The translations under genes and the position numbers were made by a program. From Turritopsis dohrnii (Eukaryota; Cnidaria; Hydrozoa; Anthoathecata; Oceaniidae): a stretch of 64,000 bases of DNA. Numbering within the stretch: position 1 is the stretch's first letter; each line of letters begins with the position of its first letter. Below the pieces are notes generated by a model. It had not been told where the DNA came from. It worked only from the letters and a program-made list of their open reading frames with translations, and did not search any database. Where the stretch lies: contig BQMF02000175.1 in assembly GCA_027922465.2 (NCBI GenBank), positions 434,001 through 498,000 on the forward strand, given 5' to 3'. Below, one piece after another: positions 24,101-33,800 of this stretch.

Positions 24101-27100
24101 AAGGCTAGCTATAAAGAGTATAAGCTACATAAAACTAAAAGAATAAACAAAACACTGAGAAATCCCACTGTAAAACCTACTTTAACCATCAGAAAACTAT
24201 CAGAAATAAAACAAATCTTGAACTTGTACTTACATATGCAGTTGAGTCTATCTTATGCTTTAATACTAAAATATTCAATGTGTTAAGTGTTATTAAAATT
24301 ACAGAACAAAATCAACGACCAACAACAAAAATGTCCAGTTTCATCAAAAGTTCAATTTAATACACAAATGGGTGCCACCGGTACGTTTCAAAATAATACA
24401 TTACCAAATCGAATAGTATGATATTTTAAAGTGGCCTTTCAAATTTGTGCTGAAGGCACTGGAATAACAAATGAAATAAAAATGCTTTTCTGAAACTTTT
24501 TTGTTTCTAGAAATATGTCCGCTAGTCTGTTCAGTCATAATTGAATGAATCAAAAGAATGAATCCAAAAGGAAAACATATAAAGAAGCCCCCAGACTATT
24601 TCAAGTTTCCTTAGGTCCCCCCAAAGGATTAGGTCCCCCCAGATATTTTTTTTTCTTCCAGGCCCCAGAAAACATATGGTAAAAAAAAAATTTAGGGGGG
24701 GGGGGGGGGGGGGGGGGGTAGATACCATGAAAATCGCAATTATTGCTATGCAGATTTACAGGGATTCTTCTTCAGAACTTAATTCCTATAACATATAAAA
24801 AGATATGAGCAAAATGATCAGTTATCAAGAAGTGTCTCAACATTTTTATATTTCTAATACTGAAATATAATCTGAAAACGTGTATTAATAGTGATACTAC
24901 CCTGTTTTTCTGTATCATTTTTCCAATACAAGTTTAAATGAAGCCTTAGTATAACACATGAACTGGCTTTTCAAGTTTTTATGTTGCTTATTATTTTAGG
25001 CATGATGCTTCCCGGCTATGTTCCTGAACGCGGTGTTTACAATGAAACATATCTGGAAGTCATTCAAGAAATAGTGACTTTTGCAGCCAAATATGGGATT
25101 TACACCCTTTTAGATATGCATCAGGATGTATTTTCACCAAAGTTTTGTGTTGAAGGAATGCCAGATTGGATAGTGAACACTGGTATAACCTTTGAGTTTA
25201 CATTTGAATATATAACTAACCTATAAACACAGTTGAGCTTGATTACATATTTCTGTTATTTTTCGTTCGTAATGAAAGATTGGTCTTTCTTCATACTCTT
25301 ACATCCTATAACAAGTGCTGTTGTTTTTCTGTATTGTATTTATTTTATTTACTAAATAAATAGCAGCACTTGCTATGTTTCAATCTATATATGAACACCA
25401 AGAAGAAAGAACTTATTTTTCTTACTCTAATTTTGTAGGTAATGCTAAGCCATTTCCTTATCCTTTCACCACTGAGCCATTCGAAATAAATCCTGCAACT
25501 GGTTATCCGTATCCTGAAGACTGTGCAAAATTTCCATGGGGAAATTACTATTTCACAGAGGCAGCATGCAAGGCTTTTCAAAGTCTTTATAGCAATGTAG
25601 ATGGTTTACTTGATGAGTGGGCCATGTTTTGGCAAAAAACAGCTGCTGGTTTCAAAGGTTTCAAAAGTGTAATTGGGTACGAGCTGATTAATGAACCATT
25701 CTGCGGTGACATCTATAAGTAAGTGCAATGATCGATGTTTTCTGTAATCTTGCGTTCCCTATGAAAATGCAGTTACTTGCGTAAGTAAGAAATCATGTTC
25801 TAACTTATGATCCCGAGTAATGAGCTGTGTTATTCACACTAACATAAAAATAGTTATTAATACCTTCTGATGAAAAGCAACAATCTTTTTTAAGTAACAA
25901 AATTATTTAAACAATATGACTATTTCTGATGCAGGAAAATTTATTTCTGAAAAATCCTTGAAATGTACACATTTTCATTTTTTAATCAAGCAAAGATGGA
26001 GTACATATTGGTTTAAAGTATTTTGAAGGTGTTTTTGTCACCTGCATCTTTGAGATGGTTGTTGGCTTGTTGAATATGATCTTCCATCATGTTTGTTTTT
26101 CTGACGGTGATGCCTCTTAGATATTATAAACAGTAGTTGATTGAAAGTCCCTGTATGTTATATTTGTACTGCTTTTTTGTCTATTGTTTGAAGATTTATA
26201 CAAGGACTGCTTCCATTTTTTTGTCCGTAACTTTTTTCCTATTCAACCAAATTAGAAGAATGATACACCAAAATATACTTAACAGATCAAAAAAACTACA
26301 TTTCATAATTATTCAATCTCAGGATATTTTTTACACTGGTACTTTTTTTTTACTAACCCGGTATAAGTAATTGGATGCCTTTCATGGGGAATTTTCATTT
26401 CCAAGGTGTAATAGCCTCACTTGGATATGATAATGTATGATCAGATAACTTCCGCTACATTTTGTGAAATCTTTACTCAATTCCTTGAGTCTTGTTTTCA
26501 TCAGCCTCAATAGTTTTTGCTTCCTTTACCTCGGAATACAAATTACCTAACTGCAGGTCTGAAGTAATTTCTTTATTGGATTTCTGTGTAAGGAAGAAAT
26601 ACTTTAAAACCAAAAGTAGTTCCTCATGTTCTTGTTTGCATTTTTCTTCCTGTCCAAATCCGGCATAATTAACATACGTTGGCGGTGCTGATTTATCTTT
26701 GACATCAGGGCACCTTTGTTGAATGAACCTGCAGAAATCCATGTGTCCATTCAAGCTCTAGTCATACTACCATGATAAAAAAGTCCATGAATGAATGGGT
26801 GTGATGGGAGATGCATGTTCCCAGAATAGTTGTAGCATTTTTTCTGTTGCTATTTCAATGGAGAAACCCACAATATGTATCATCATCATTTAAATGTAGT
26901 TGCCTTGTTACTTTCTTTAAGATTTTTAAATACATTCTCACTAACTAACTAACTTAATTAATGTAAAATCATAGCAATTAAATACATTTACTAAAAGCAA
27001 AACATTTAAAGCCACCGTGGTTAAATATTATTTTCTAGAAACCCATTATTGTTAGTACCTGGAGTTGCTGATCGGTTAAATCTCGAACCGGCTTACGATG

Positions 27101-27798
27101 TTCTGCAGAAAGCTATTCGTGGTGTTGATGAGGATCATATAATATTCTTCGAAGGTGTCACATGGGATTTCTTTGGTGTTGGATTTACAAAAGTTCCTGG
27201 TGGTCCAACATATGCTAATAGAAGTGTCCTCAGCTACCATTACTACGAACCACCAGATTTTTCAAAAACTTTAGATTTTGCTGCTCGTATGGCCGACTTG
27301 AAAAGGTTAAAGTGTGGTGGGTTTCTGACAGAGCTTTTAACTGTTGGAGATGACTTTTCTGATATGAATAAGATTTTAGATTTGTGTGATGACCACAAAC
27401 AGAGCTGGCACGGATGGGATTACAAAGCTTATGGCAAGGCTAAAAAACAAGTAGCTTATTTGCACAATAAGAATGGTAATATAAATTCCATTGTGACAAG
27501 CAATACTTCTCGAACATATCCACAAGCTGTTGCTGGTACTACTGTCTCATATAAATTTGATCTTGGTAGCAAACACTTTCATCTGCACTATGTCACCAAC
27601 GCTGCCTGTAATAGTAGACGCACAGAGGTATACTTCAACAAAAAGCTGCATTACCCCAACGGTTTTGATTTTGTGTACAAGCCAAAGGATTTCCTAAAGG
27701 TTTCTATCAGCGAAAATGGCTTCTTGATACATATTGATCATGATTCTTCTCTGTCATCTGGGACTGACGTTCTCTTTGAAATAATAAGGAAAACTTAA
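12175..27798 (+). CDS. Endoglycoceramidase-like glycoside hydrolase family 5 enzyme
   Basis: Predicted to cleave the bond between oligosaccharide and ceramide in glycosphingolipids, as in digestive endoglycoceramidases. Exons 12175-12457, 25000-25182, 25439-25718 and 27039-27798 join in phases 1, 1, 2 with GT-AG borders to 501 codons plus stop. Residues from M1 form a hydrophobic leader (AGFTLFCCIFHYTA) followed by QQDADL, a likely signal peptide; M9 at 12199 is an alternative start. GTNVVVKHPPFHP opens the TIM barrel. The acid/base Glu is E241 in LINEPFCG; SYHYY lies near residue 314; the nucleophile Glu is E347 in CGGFLTE. A C-terminal beta domain of about 130 residues follows. The first intron, about 12.5 kb, is full of transposable elements. 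A second version of exon 4 lies 2.3 kb downstream. The family call rests on these motifs and overall order; substrate is inferred. Confidence 0.88.
13569..15390. mobile_element. Inverted-repeat element with large internal palindrome
   Basis: Ends share CAGTCTTGGAAG at 13569-13580 and its complement at 15379-15390. Inside, a longer inverted pair is evident: AGCCTTTGGGAATACTATCG with GTGACGTCT (about 13944-13971) matches in reverse complement at 14819-14844, and flanking AAAGTTATTGAAGAAACTTT-like arms extend it. Subterminal GC-rich blocks of the type GGCGTGCGATCGCAC occur at about 13586, 14298, 14385 and 15300. No coding content. Located in intron 1 of the endoglycoceramidase gene. Confidence 0.5.
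15721..16417. repeat. About 164-bp tandem satellite, a little over four copies
   Basis: Units begin CTTGATTTTACCCCGTTGCT at 15721, 15879, 16044, 16208 and 16372, giving spacings of 158, 165, 164 and 164. Each unit then carries AGGGAAAATTTGGGGTAAAT, CACTAG, a CACCACA run, TTTACTT, CAAAAGTTGTCAGTTGCCCC and GTAACTACTTGAAATGTGC. The last unit is truncated. Copies differ by substitutions and small indels. Confidence 0.9.
16901..17392. mobile_element. Truncated copy of the CTAATTACGGACAGCC family
   Basis: Aligns to 8895-9386: shared blocks are AATCATAATGGCC, GATTGACGTACAAAA, ATATGGCTACCATT, CACACGGAGCTC and the degenerate right terminus with GATGTCCGTAA and TAATTAGG at about 17360-17390. The left terminus is missing. 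Confidence 0.7.
17530..18767. mobile_element. hAT-like element with CAGGCCTGGTCGTAAGA termini
   Basis: Left end CAGGCCTGGTCGTAAGA at 17530 and its complement ending at 18767. The immediate flanks are GATAA on both sides (17525-17529 and 18768-18772), a 5-bp duplication. The CAGG start and subterminal GCGTGCGATCGCA palindromes near the right end fit hAT-type non-autonomous elements; 5-bp duplications are reported for the hAT5 group. The related string CAGGCCTTGTCAGGAGAGGC at 14272 may be a partial relative. No transposase frame. Confidence 0.6.
18772..19115. mobile_element. Inverted fragment of the CTAATTACGGACAGCC family
   Basis: Reverse-complement match to the middle of the element at 8719-9386, including AATGGCCTCC, AGCCATATTTACAG, GTGCGCTCTGTGTAC and a shortened AAAAGTTTTTGTAGTCACAG end. 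It faces the copy at 16901-17392 across the hAT-like element. Confidence 0.6.
20160..23190 (+). mobile_element. Degenerate non-LTR retrotransposon (jockey/CR1-like LINE)
   Basis: Fragments read in order in the plus direction through many frameshifts and stops. Endonuclease: a GVLLYIS-type segment near 20250, a SIYRHP-type motif at 20396 and LLGDFNINLL near 20497, with TLIDDVFISS near 20640. Reverse transcriptase: SNYRPISLL (about 21850), QHGFQKNHSTTRALL (about 21960), motif A with an in-frame stop after FVD (about 22064), and HHFADDMDL (about 22306). C-terminal tail: HNTRFSSFG and TFQVIKFWN (about 22890-23000). The element is clearly dead and is split by a SINE at 21148-21382. Confidence 0.85.
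21148..21382 (+). mobile_element. tRNA-derived SINE inserted in the LINE
   Basis: The head has a pol III A box TGGCTTAGTGG (21163-21173) and B box GGTTCAAACCC (21208-21218), correctly ordered and spaced for a tRNA-derived promoter, followed by a non-tRNA body and an A-rich tail at 21373-21382. It interrupts the LINE reading frame between a KVNYF segment and the downstream ELIRKHS segment, so it arrived after the LINE. A short TACTT repeat may be the target duplication. The body (GGAGGTACTGCAACTAGCTC onward) recurs at 57462. Confidence 0.85.
23274..23594 (+). CDS. Unrecognised open frame in intron 1, possible captured exon or pseudogene fragment
   Basis: An open frame of about 105 codons. A splice-acceptor-like TATTTACAG precedes SFAEMGSYSQKI at about 23352, and the last 78 residues look protein-like in composition (RKTVATLLRITEQDPKH, GREILMKFWEHDIF) compared with the AT-rich surroundings. 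I do not recognise the family with confidence. It could be a remnant of a retrocopied gene or a transposon protein. No upstream exon was identified. Confidence 0.3.
   Translation: MSFHEFLRTWLDTSKCDIFILYAVFTASFAEMGSYSQKIIFSKEIASDCQAYNKLTKENRKTVATLLRITEQDPKHLDISQGREILMKFWEHDIFHCIGKLVSNEY
24695..24718 (+). repeat. 24-base poly(G) tract
   Basis: An uninterrupted run of 24 G residues, preceded by an A tract and by C runs (GGTCCCCCCAAAGG near 24615 and GGTCCCCCC near 24632). It can form a G-quadruplex on the plus strand. The exact length may be affected by sequencing. Confidence 0.85.
26473..26754 (-). CDS. Unrecognised 93-codon open frame antisense to endoglycoceramidase intron 3
   Basis: ATG at 26754, stop at 26473. 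The product starts MNGHMDFCRFIQQRCPDVKD, contains APPTYVNYAGFGQEEKCKQE and a Leu-rich LLLVLKYFFL segment, and ends acidic. Composition is less AT-driven than chance frames nearby. No family recognised. It may be a single exon of a nested gene, a retrocopy fragment, or chance. Confidence 0.3.
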   Translation of the reverse strand: MNGHMDFCRFIQQRCPDVKDKSAPPTYVNYAGFGQEEKCKQEHEELLLVLKYFFLTQKSNKEITSDLQLGNLYSEVKEAKTIEADENKTQGIE

Positions 27799-28320
27799 GC
27801 ACCTAATGTTTGTTTGTGTCTTGAATCAATTTCTAAGAACCATTCTTAACAAAATGTTTATTTGTGTCTTAAAACCGTTCATTTACTCTTGTGATGTTTT
27901 CTTTAGTTAATTTATCTTCAATTTTTTAATTAGCTGAGGGGATAAGTATTATTGAAATGTGAGGTATTCATTTCCTGTACATATTAAGTAAGGTTAGAGA
28001 AAATTTTTATTTCACATTGGTTGCATTTAGCATTTTAATGTAAAAAACACTAACTCAAATGTTTTGATGTTTCCTGGATAAGTTGTGGTTTAATAATTTG
28101 ATTTTATGTAGCGGAATATGCAGGTATGTGTGTCCACTCCCTAAAATGCAGCAAATATATTTTTTTCGTTCAAAGATTATAGAGATTTATTTTTCTTAAA
28201 ACAACCTATATTTTTTACCATGATTTGTAACTCTTCATTTTGACTTGGATTTAACCACATGAAATATCCAGTAGTCACTCCACACTACTTTTTATGATTC
28301 CTTCACTATCAGGAATCCAG
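27799..28320. other. 3' UTR and spacer of endoglycoceramidase
   Basis: Follows the stop of exon 4. No canonical AATAAA was seen close to the stop. No gene. Confidence 0.3.
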
Positions 28321-28431
28321 CGGGCAAAATCATCAAAAAGTCACTGCGATGAAGAGCATTTTTATTGAAATTATTGTGTATTTCTATAGAAATGGACTCC
28401 TTCGCAGTGAACAGATTTACCCATTGCGTAG
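28321..28431. repeat. Short palindromic dispersed repeat (CACTGCGA/TTCGCAGT family), copy 1
   Basis: GGGCAAAATCATCAAAAAGT, CACTGCGATGAAGAGC, a middle ATTTCTATAG, then CTCCTTCGCAGTGAACA and TTTACCCATTG form an imperfect hairpin of about 110 bp. Close relatives lie at 41411-41523, 44516-44621, 44895-44962, 45690-45765 and 55261-55316. Confidence 0.75.
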
Positions 28432-29091
28432 AACCAGGGAAGTAGTGCGATACAAATGATTAATTATAATAATTATGTTATTAAATATTAATTATTAATA
28501 TTTAATGGTATAGCGGGCATGTGACCCTTTTTCTTTTTTCTTTTCCAAAACTACAGATGATGAGCACGAGAGAAATCGGCTACCGTGCCAGTATCTTGTA
28601 CCCGCAATTCTTAGTGACTGAAAATTGCCAATCTCTCATAATCTCGACATAATTTTCCCTTTTTGCATTCTTATGGAGGCTCAGTGGATGAACAGGCTCT
28701 CTAGAAACTGCGCATGCGCATTTCTGTTTGCTTATTACTCTGCAGTTTCTTTGTCATACGTTTTACTAACCATTTTCCTTTGATGGCAGAATTACTGGAT
28801 TTCGCGTATCAGGCTGTTTTTAACCAAATTTTTTATAATCGCCATACTCTACCCTAGTAGTATATAGTAATATATTGTCAGATTTTGGTCGATTAATATT
28901 AGTAAAAAGTATAAGGAAAAATTTTGGAAACATGTCAATGAGATTGTAAAGCTCAGTTTTCTCATTCTTTTAACCGATAATTATGCATCATACAGATCCG
29001 TAGAATGTTCTCGAATTTTCGTTGAAATCCATTCCCCAATGTCAAGTTATCAAGTTTCGGCTCGATTCTATACATATTATTGTTCTATTGG

Positions 29092-29319
29092 CAGGGTCTA
29101 ATCTAGTCCAAAAGAGCGTCTGTTGATCGGACGCTGCCCTCTGCATTTTTTTTTTTAATTTATTTCACTTTAAAAGCTTGTATAGGGGGGTCACAGGTTT
29201 AACCCACTGAAATAAAGCTCAGGTTGCCCTTTTCCTAAAAAAAGTGCCCTTTGGATGTTCATAATGTGCCTTTTTTCCCTTCCGCCGGATGCTGCCCTTC
29301 CACTCTAGATTAGACCCTG
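29092..29319. mobile_element. Short hAT-like MITE with CAGGGTCTAATCTAG ends
   Basis: Starts CAGGGTCTAATCTAG at 29092 and ends with the exact complement at 29305-29319. ATTGG flanks both sides (29087-29091 and 29320-29324), a 5-bp duplication. The interior is T-rich and non-coding. Confidence 0.75.
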
Positions 29320-29649
29320 ATTGGTGTCATTCTCGTAAGACATACCAATGCTTGGTTACGATTTCTCGTCCCCAGTCACATAACAAAAGCAATCTAGACC
29401 TTTCGGAAAAGTTCTCAGGAAAAGATCCTTCAATACGTTCTCTTCGCTGATGATGCCATGCCGTTGCTTTAACAAGCAAATATTTTTTTGCACGGTAACC
29501 AAAATCTTTTAAATTTTCGATATTGCGAATGCCTTAGAAACGGCAATTTATCTGTTAAAACACTGAATTGTTGCCGAGCTTTATATCTGACTATATCTGT
29601 TTTTATACGACTCATCCTTCCACTGATACTGTTCATTACTTTATAACTT

Positions 29650-29770
29650 AATAGACTCTGTTATCCCAATTCTCATTCGAATGATGCAGGTAGAATATTA
29701 AAAGCGAGGTTAAACACGACAACTCGGCCACAATGTAGTGTTTAATCCGAAATTCGAGAAAGGTCTATTT
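29650..29770. repeat. Dispersed repeat shared (inverted) with 61305-61427
   Basis: ACGACAACTCGGCCACAATG and AAATTCGAGAAAGGTCTATT here match the reverse complement of 61305-61427 with scattered differences. It ends close to the acceptor region of the second endoglycoceramidase exon. Family unknown. Confidence 0.6.
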
Positions 29771-30112
29771 ACGTAAAAGTACCCACTACATCCTGATTTG
29801 ATATCGTGTCTGAAGTTGAAGTCGATCGTCATAATCTAGAAGGTGTTTTTTACATTTCCAGAAAAATCAAAAAAGAGGACCAACCTAGTGGCGAGACTTC
29901 CAGTTACTCTTGTCTTGAGGTTGTTTACACCAGATTTTGTGTCGGCCTACATGAGTCTATTTTACATATCTCTTTCCTGATCACAATTTCAGATCATTAC
30001 ATAAATGAGTCGATATTCAATTCATGTTTGTGTCCGTCAAGAAAGACAGCTTTTAAACTGAAAAACTAGTCCACAAAGCGGAACTGGAGAAAATGCTTTC
30101 TTATTTCCTTAG

Positions 30113-30878
30113 AAACCCATTATTGTTAGTACCTGGAGTTGCTGATCGGTTAAATCTCGAACCGGCTTACGATGTTCTGCAGAAAGCTATTCGTGGTGTT
30201 GATGAGGAGCATATAATATTCTTCGAAGGTGTGACATGGGATTTCTTTGGTGTTGGATTTACAAAAGTTCCTGGTGGTCCAACATATGCTAATAGAAGTG
30301 TCCTCAGCTACCATTACTACGAACCACCGGATTTTTCGAAAACCTTAAATTTTGCTGCTCGCATGGCCGACTTGAAAAGGTTAAAGTGTGGCGGCTTCCT
30401 CACCGAAATGTTCACAGTTGGAAAAGATTTCGAAAGCATGTATAGAATGTTTGATCTTTGTGACAGGCACAAGCAAAGTTGGCACGGGTGGATGTATAAA
30501 CCATATGGCTGCATTAAAATGCACTTGGCCTGCACCAACGAAACCAATCATTCTGGTGCACCAGGTGAAATTGTAGTCCAAAATACGAGTCGAACGTATC
30601 CTCAGGCGGTGGCTGGCAAAACGATATCGTATCGATTTGATCGTGTGACCAAGTCGTTTAAATTGGTATATGAGATCGCTGAATCGTGTGCGAGTCGACG
30701 TACGCAAATCTATTTCAACGAAAAAATGCATTATCCACGTGGTTACACTGTTTTTGTTGAACCTCGTCCTTTTGTCAACGTTACACGGAGTGCAAATGGC
30801 TACTTGATTTACCTGGATCACGACGGTAGGTTAGTGCATGGTTCACGCATTACTTTTCGGTTGAAAGCCAAAAATTAA
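30113..30878 (+). CDS. Duplicated terminal exon of the endoglycoceramidase gene (alternative last exon or orphan copy)
   Basis: Begins after TTATTTCCTTAG with AAACCCATTATTG, the same first bases as exon 4 at 27039, and stays open to TAA at 30876. Length 766 nt is compatible with the phase-2 donor at 25718, so exon 3 could splice to either copy. It encodes the barrel end with SYHYY and the nucleophile motif CGGFLTE, then a C-terminal beta domain that keeps NTSRTYPQAVAG, SRRT and the LDHD-type motif but differs at about half of the remaining positions by eye. No copies of exons 1-3 were seen between 27799 and 30112, so it lacks its own signal peptide and acid/base Glu. Intact frame and acceptor favour an alternative last exon over a pseudogene, but expression is unproven. 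Confidence 0.75.
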
Positions 30879-33800
30879 TCAACAACTGCAGTTGACATCC
30901 GCTATCTCGGACTTCCGTGGGACCAGCTCAAAGTTCCAAATAGCGGAAAATTCGAATATTTCGGAATTCATAGATTGAAGACACTAAGCGATCTTTGTGC
31001 TATCCCTGAGAGACAAAGAGTTTTAGGCAATAGAGAAGAAAATTTGATTTTTCATTTGAACGTTTGATACTAATCTTCTACATGACCGACATGTTGAAAC
31101 CATGCTGAAAAAGGAAGGATCTATCTATTATCGGGGAAAATTTCGTCGGGGAAAATTCTCGAAAAATTCGTCACATTTCCCCGCCGAAAATTTTCCCCGA
31201 GATTTATAGGAAGTATACAATTTTTAAATAGACTATAGCGCTATTTCAAGATAAATTATTCGTTGTCTGAAGCACTCTCCTGTATCACAATCAAATTCAC
31301 TTTTTTGCAGTTTTTCAACCTTTTCACCATGCTGGTAAGGAAATTATACGTATCGTGCACTAGGAATACAACAATTTTCAAACCAACGAAATAGCCATGC
31401 TTTTATGGCACATAAAAGATACATATCGATATTTGATGCTTGAAATCATTAATCCGTCGAGGAAAATTTCCGCGACTTGCAAAAAAATTCGTCACATTTC
31501 CCCGTATCAATGAAAGGATATATAAAGTTACATTTCCCCGTATCAATGAAAGAGTATATAAAGTTTGTTATTTTCATATGTTTGTGATGTAACTTTGTGT
31601 TTTTAGAGAATTATTTTATAATCAACATAATAACTGTCATAATACATCTTTTGTTCATGATATTTTTCTCCAGGCCACTAATTATAACTATCTATAATTA
31701 TCTATATACTAATTATAAGTTTCTAGAACTTTTTGGTGGAAGAAGGGGGCGGTTATTGCAAGCATGTTTAGGCTTTAATAAGATATTCAATGGCGTTTTT
31801 GAGATTTAACAGTACTTTATGTTTTCTCGTTGTTGAATCAACTCTTTTGAGAAACATTTTCCCAGGCAACAAATATGAGGCGCATGGGCGTGAACTTGGG
31901 CGCTAATTGGAGGAAATGAACATGTACTCTTCTAGCGTTCAAGTAATAAAATTGCGTAATATCTCGTGTTGTATCACGTCGTCATCTAATGTAAAAAAAG
32001 TACTTCAAAAGAAAGTTCCAAATGGTGCTGAGGAGCTGACGAGGTCGCCATGGAAACCTGATTTAAGTCGAATCAAACTCCTGCCAAGTTTGGAAGTAGT
32101 TATTAGAAACTTGGTCTGTAAATAACTAACCGTCTTATTATTAATTCAACTTTTATTTATGAAATTTTTATAACCAGCAGTTTTTGAAGTTTTGTATTCA
32201 ATGATGATATAACATTTACGAAAATATACTTTGTGTATCAAACAATTTATTAATTTTTTCTTTAATTTTTTTACTGTTGAACATTTTCAGGTAGAACAAG
32301 TTTTTTCAATTAGCATCAATAAAATTTAGTTGAACCTTCAGTGATTTTAACCCTTCATCGAGTCGATGTTAAGTTATACAGATTACGTTTGAATAAACTT
32401 TCGTAATTATGGCTGCTTACGTGACAATACCTTATCATCAATCATTTTACGCCACTTCTTATTGCCTTTACTTTTCAAAAATCCACGGTCAAACTCTCAA
32501 AGATAGATCTGCCCTTTTAGCCACACGCCATTTCAGGGCCGGTGTAACAAGCTTACGAAACAGAAGTAGAATATGGAAGAAGTATAGTTCTTTTCCCCGT
32601 GAATTACGTCAGAGTCCGCCTCTCATGCACGTGTGTCCTTAACGTTTTTGCTACAAATGTAATACCTGTGATTTGATTACATAACTCAATTTGTTTTTGC
32701 GTCCGTGTAAAACGGGCTTTATTCATAGACAACACGACGGACATTTAATTCACGTCAGTGTCGGGACGTCCTGGCTTGATCTGATCAATGACGTCATTAC
32801 AACATTTCATCGAATAATAAGAGAAGTGAGGTCAATTTTTTTTTTGTTTCTTTTGGTTTCATGTACCGATTATGTGGAAATGTTTTTGTGTTTTTTGTTT
32901 TGTTGGATTTTTGTTTTGAGACGATTGGTGGTCAGTAATAAAATGATTTTATCAGTTCAAACGACTGCTGGACGACGACGGAGGCTATCCATACTTAACA
33001 AGATTAATTTCGTCTCAGTGTCGAGTTTTAACAGATTTAGTTATGACACCGTTTGCTAAGTTTTGCTGAAATCGAATAAAGTAGAATATAGATAAATAGG
33101 ATCAGGATTTGCGTCTTTTTTAGCTTCTTGCAAACCTGCCCCTTCTTTCTTCATGCGTATCTAAAAAGATAGTCTTTCGATAACATTCATTTAGCTATAA
33201 TATTTTCCGAAATATTCTCATGACCAACACGACCTTTGGATTACAGTGGAACCCTCAAAAGCGTCCTCGTTGTTTTACGGGTGAATGCACCGTAGGTTGT
33301 GTGATACATGTATTATGTAAAGGGACTTTCTCAGCAGAGGTGGAGGTGGGCACATCACACACAGGTGACACGACATTGGAAATTCCAGCGAAGTAATTCT
33401 AAGAAATGTTGTCAGTCAGTGGATATATCATCGGTAGCAGATATTGCGATTGGAAAAAGATAGAAAAGTTGATTTTTTAGTTTTTTTTCTTTTTTAACGA
33501 CGATCCGTGTCTTTCGGTCTATCTTTTATATAGTTCGCACATTTTTTGTTCTGGGTTTCTTTACCAGCTGCGTATGGCTTTCCTTTTGAGAAGAAGTTGA
33601 TCCGAACAAAGATTAAGACTGTCGTTTGCGCTCACTTTTGATATGACGCCAGCGGTTTTCAACAAAAATAACTGAAAAAAATGACCGCATTGAAGATTCT
33701 ATGCTGCGACAGATTTACCGTCTATTCCAATTAGTGTTTAGCGTGGTCTAGACAATTAAAAATCTATTCGATAACGCTTTTGTCTAGACCTAATTTAGTT

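Noticed and set aside
29806..30069. 87-codon frame directly before the second endoglycoceramidase exon
   Set aside because: Tempting as a private upstream exon, but it has no resemblance to exons 1-3, no convincing donor in frame, and overlaps a repeat-rich flank.
30381..30821. 146-codon minus-strand frame opposite the duplicated exon
   Set aside because: Antisense shadow of a clearly conserved coding exon.
32409..33059. Two consecutive plus-strand frames (77 and 122 codons) in a less AT-rich patch
   Set aside because: No motif, no frame continuity between them and no obvious splice link to Ski/Sno.
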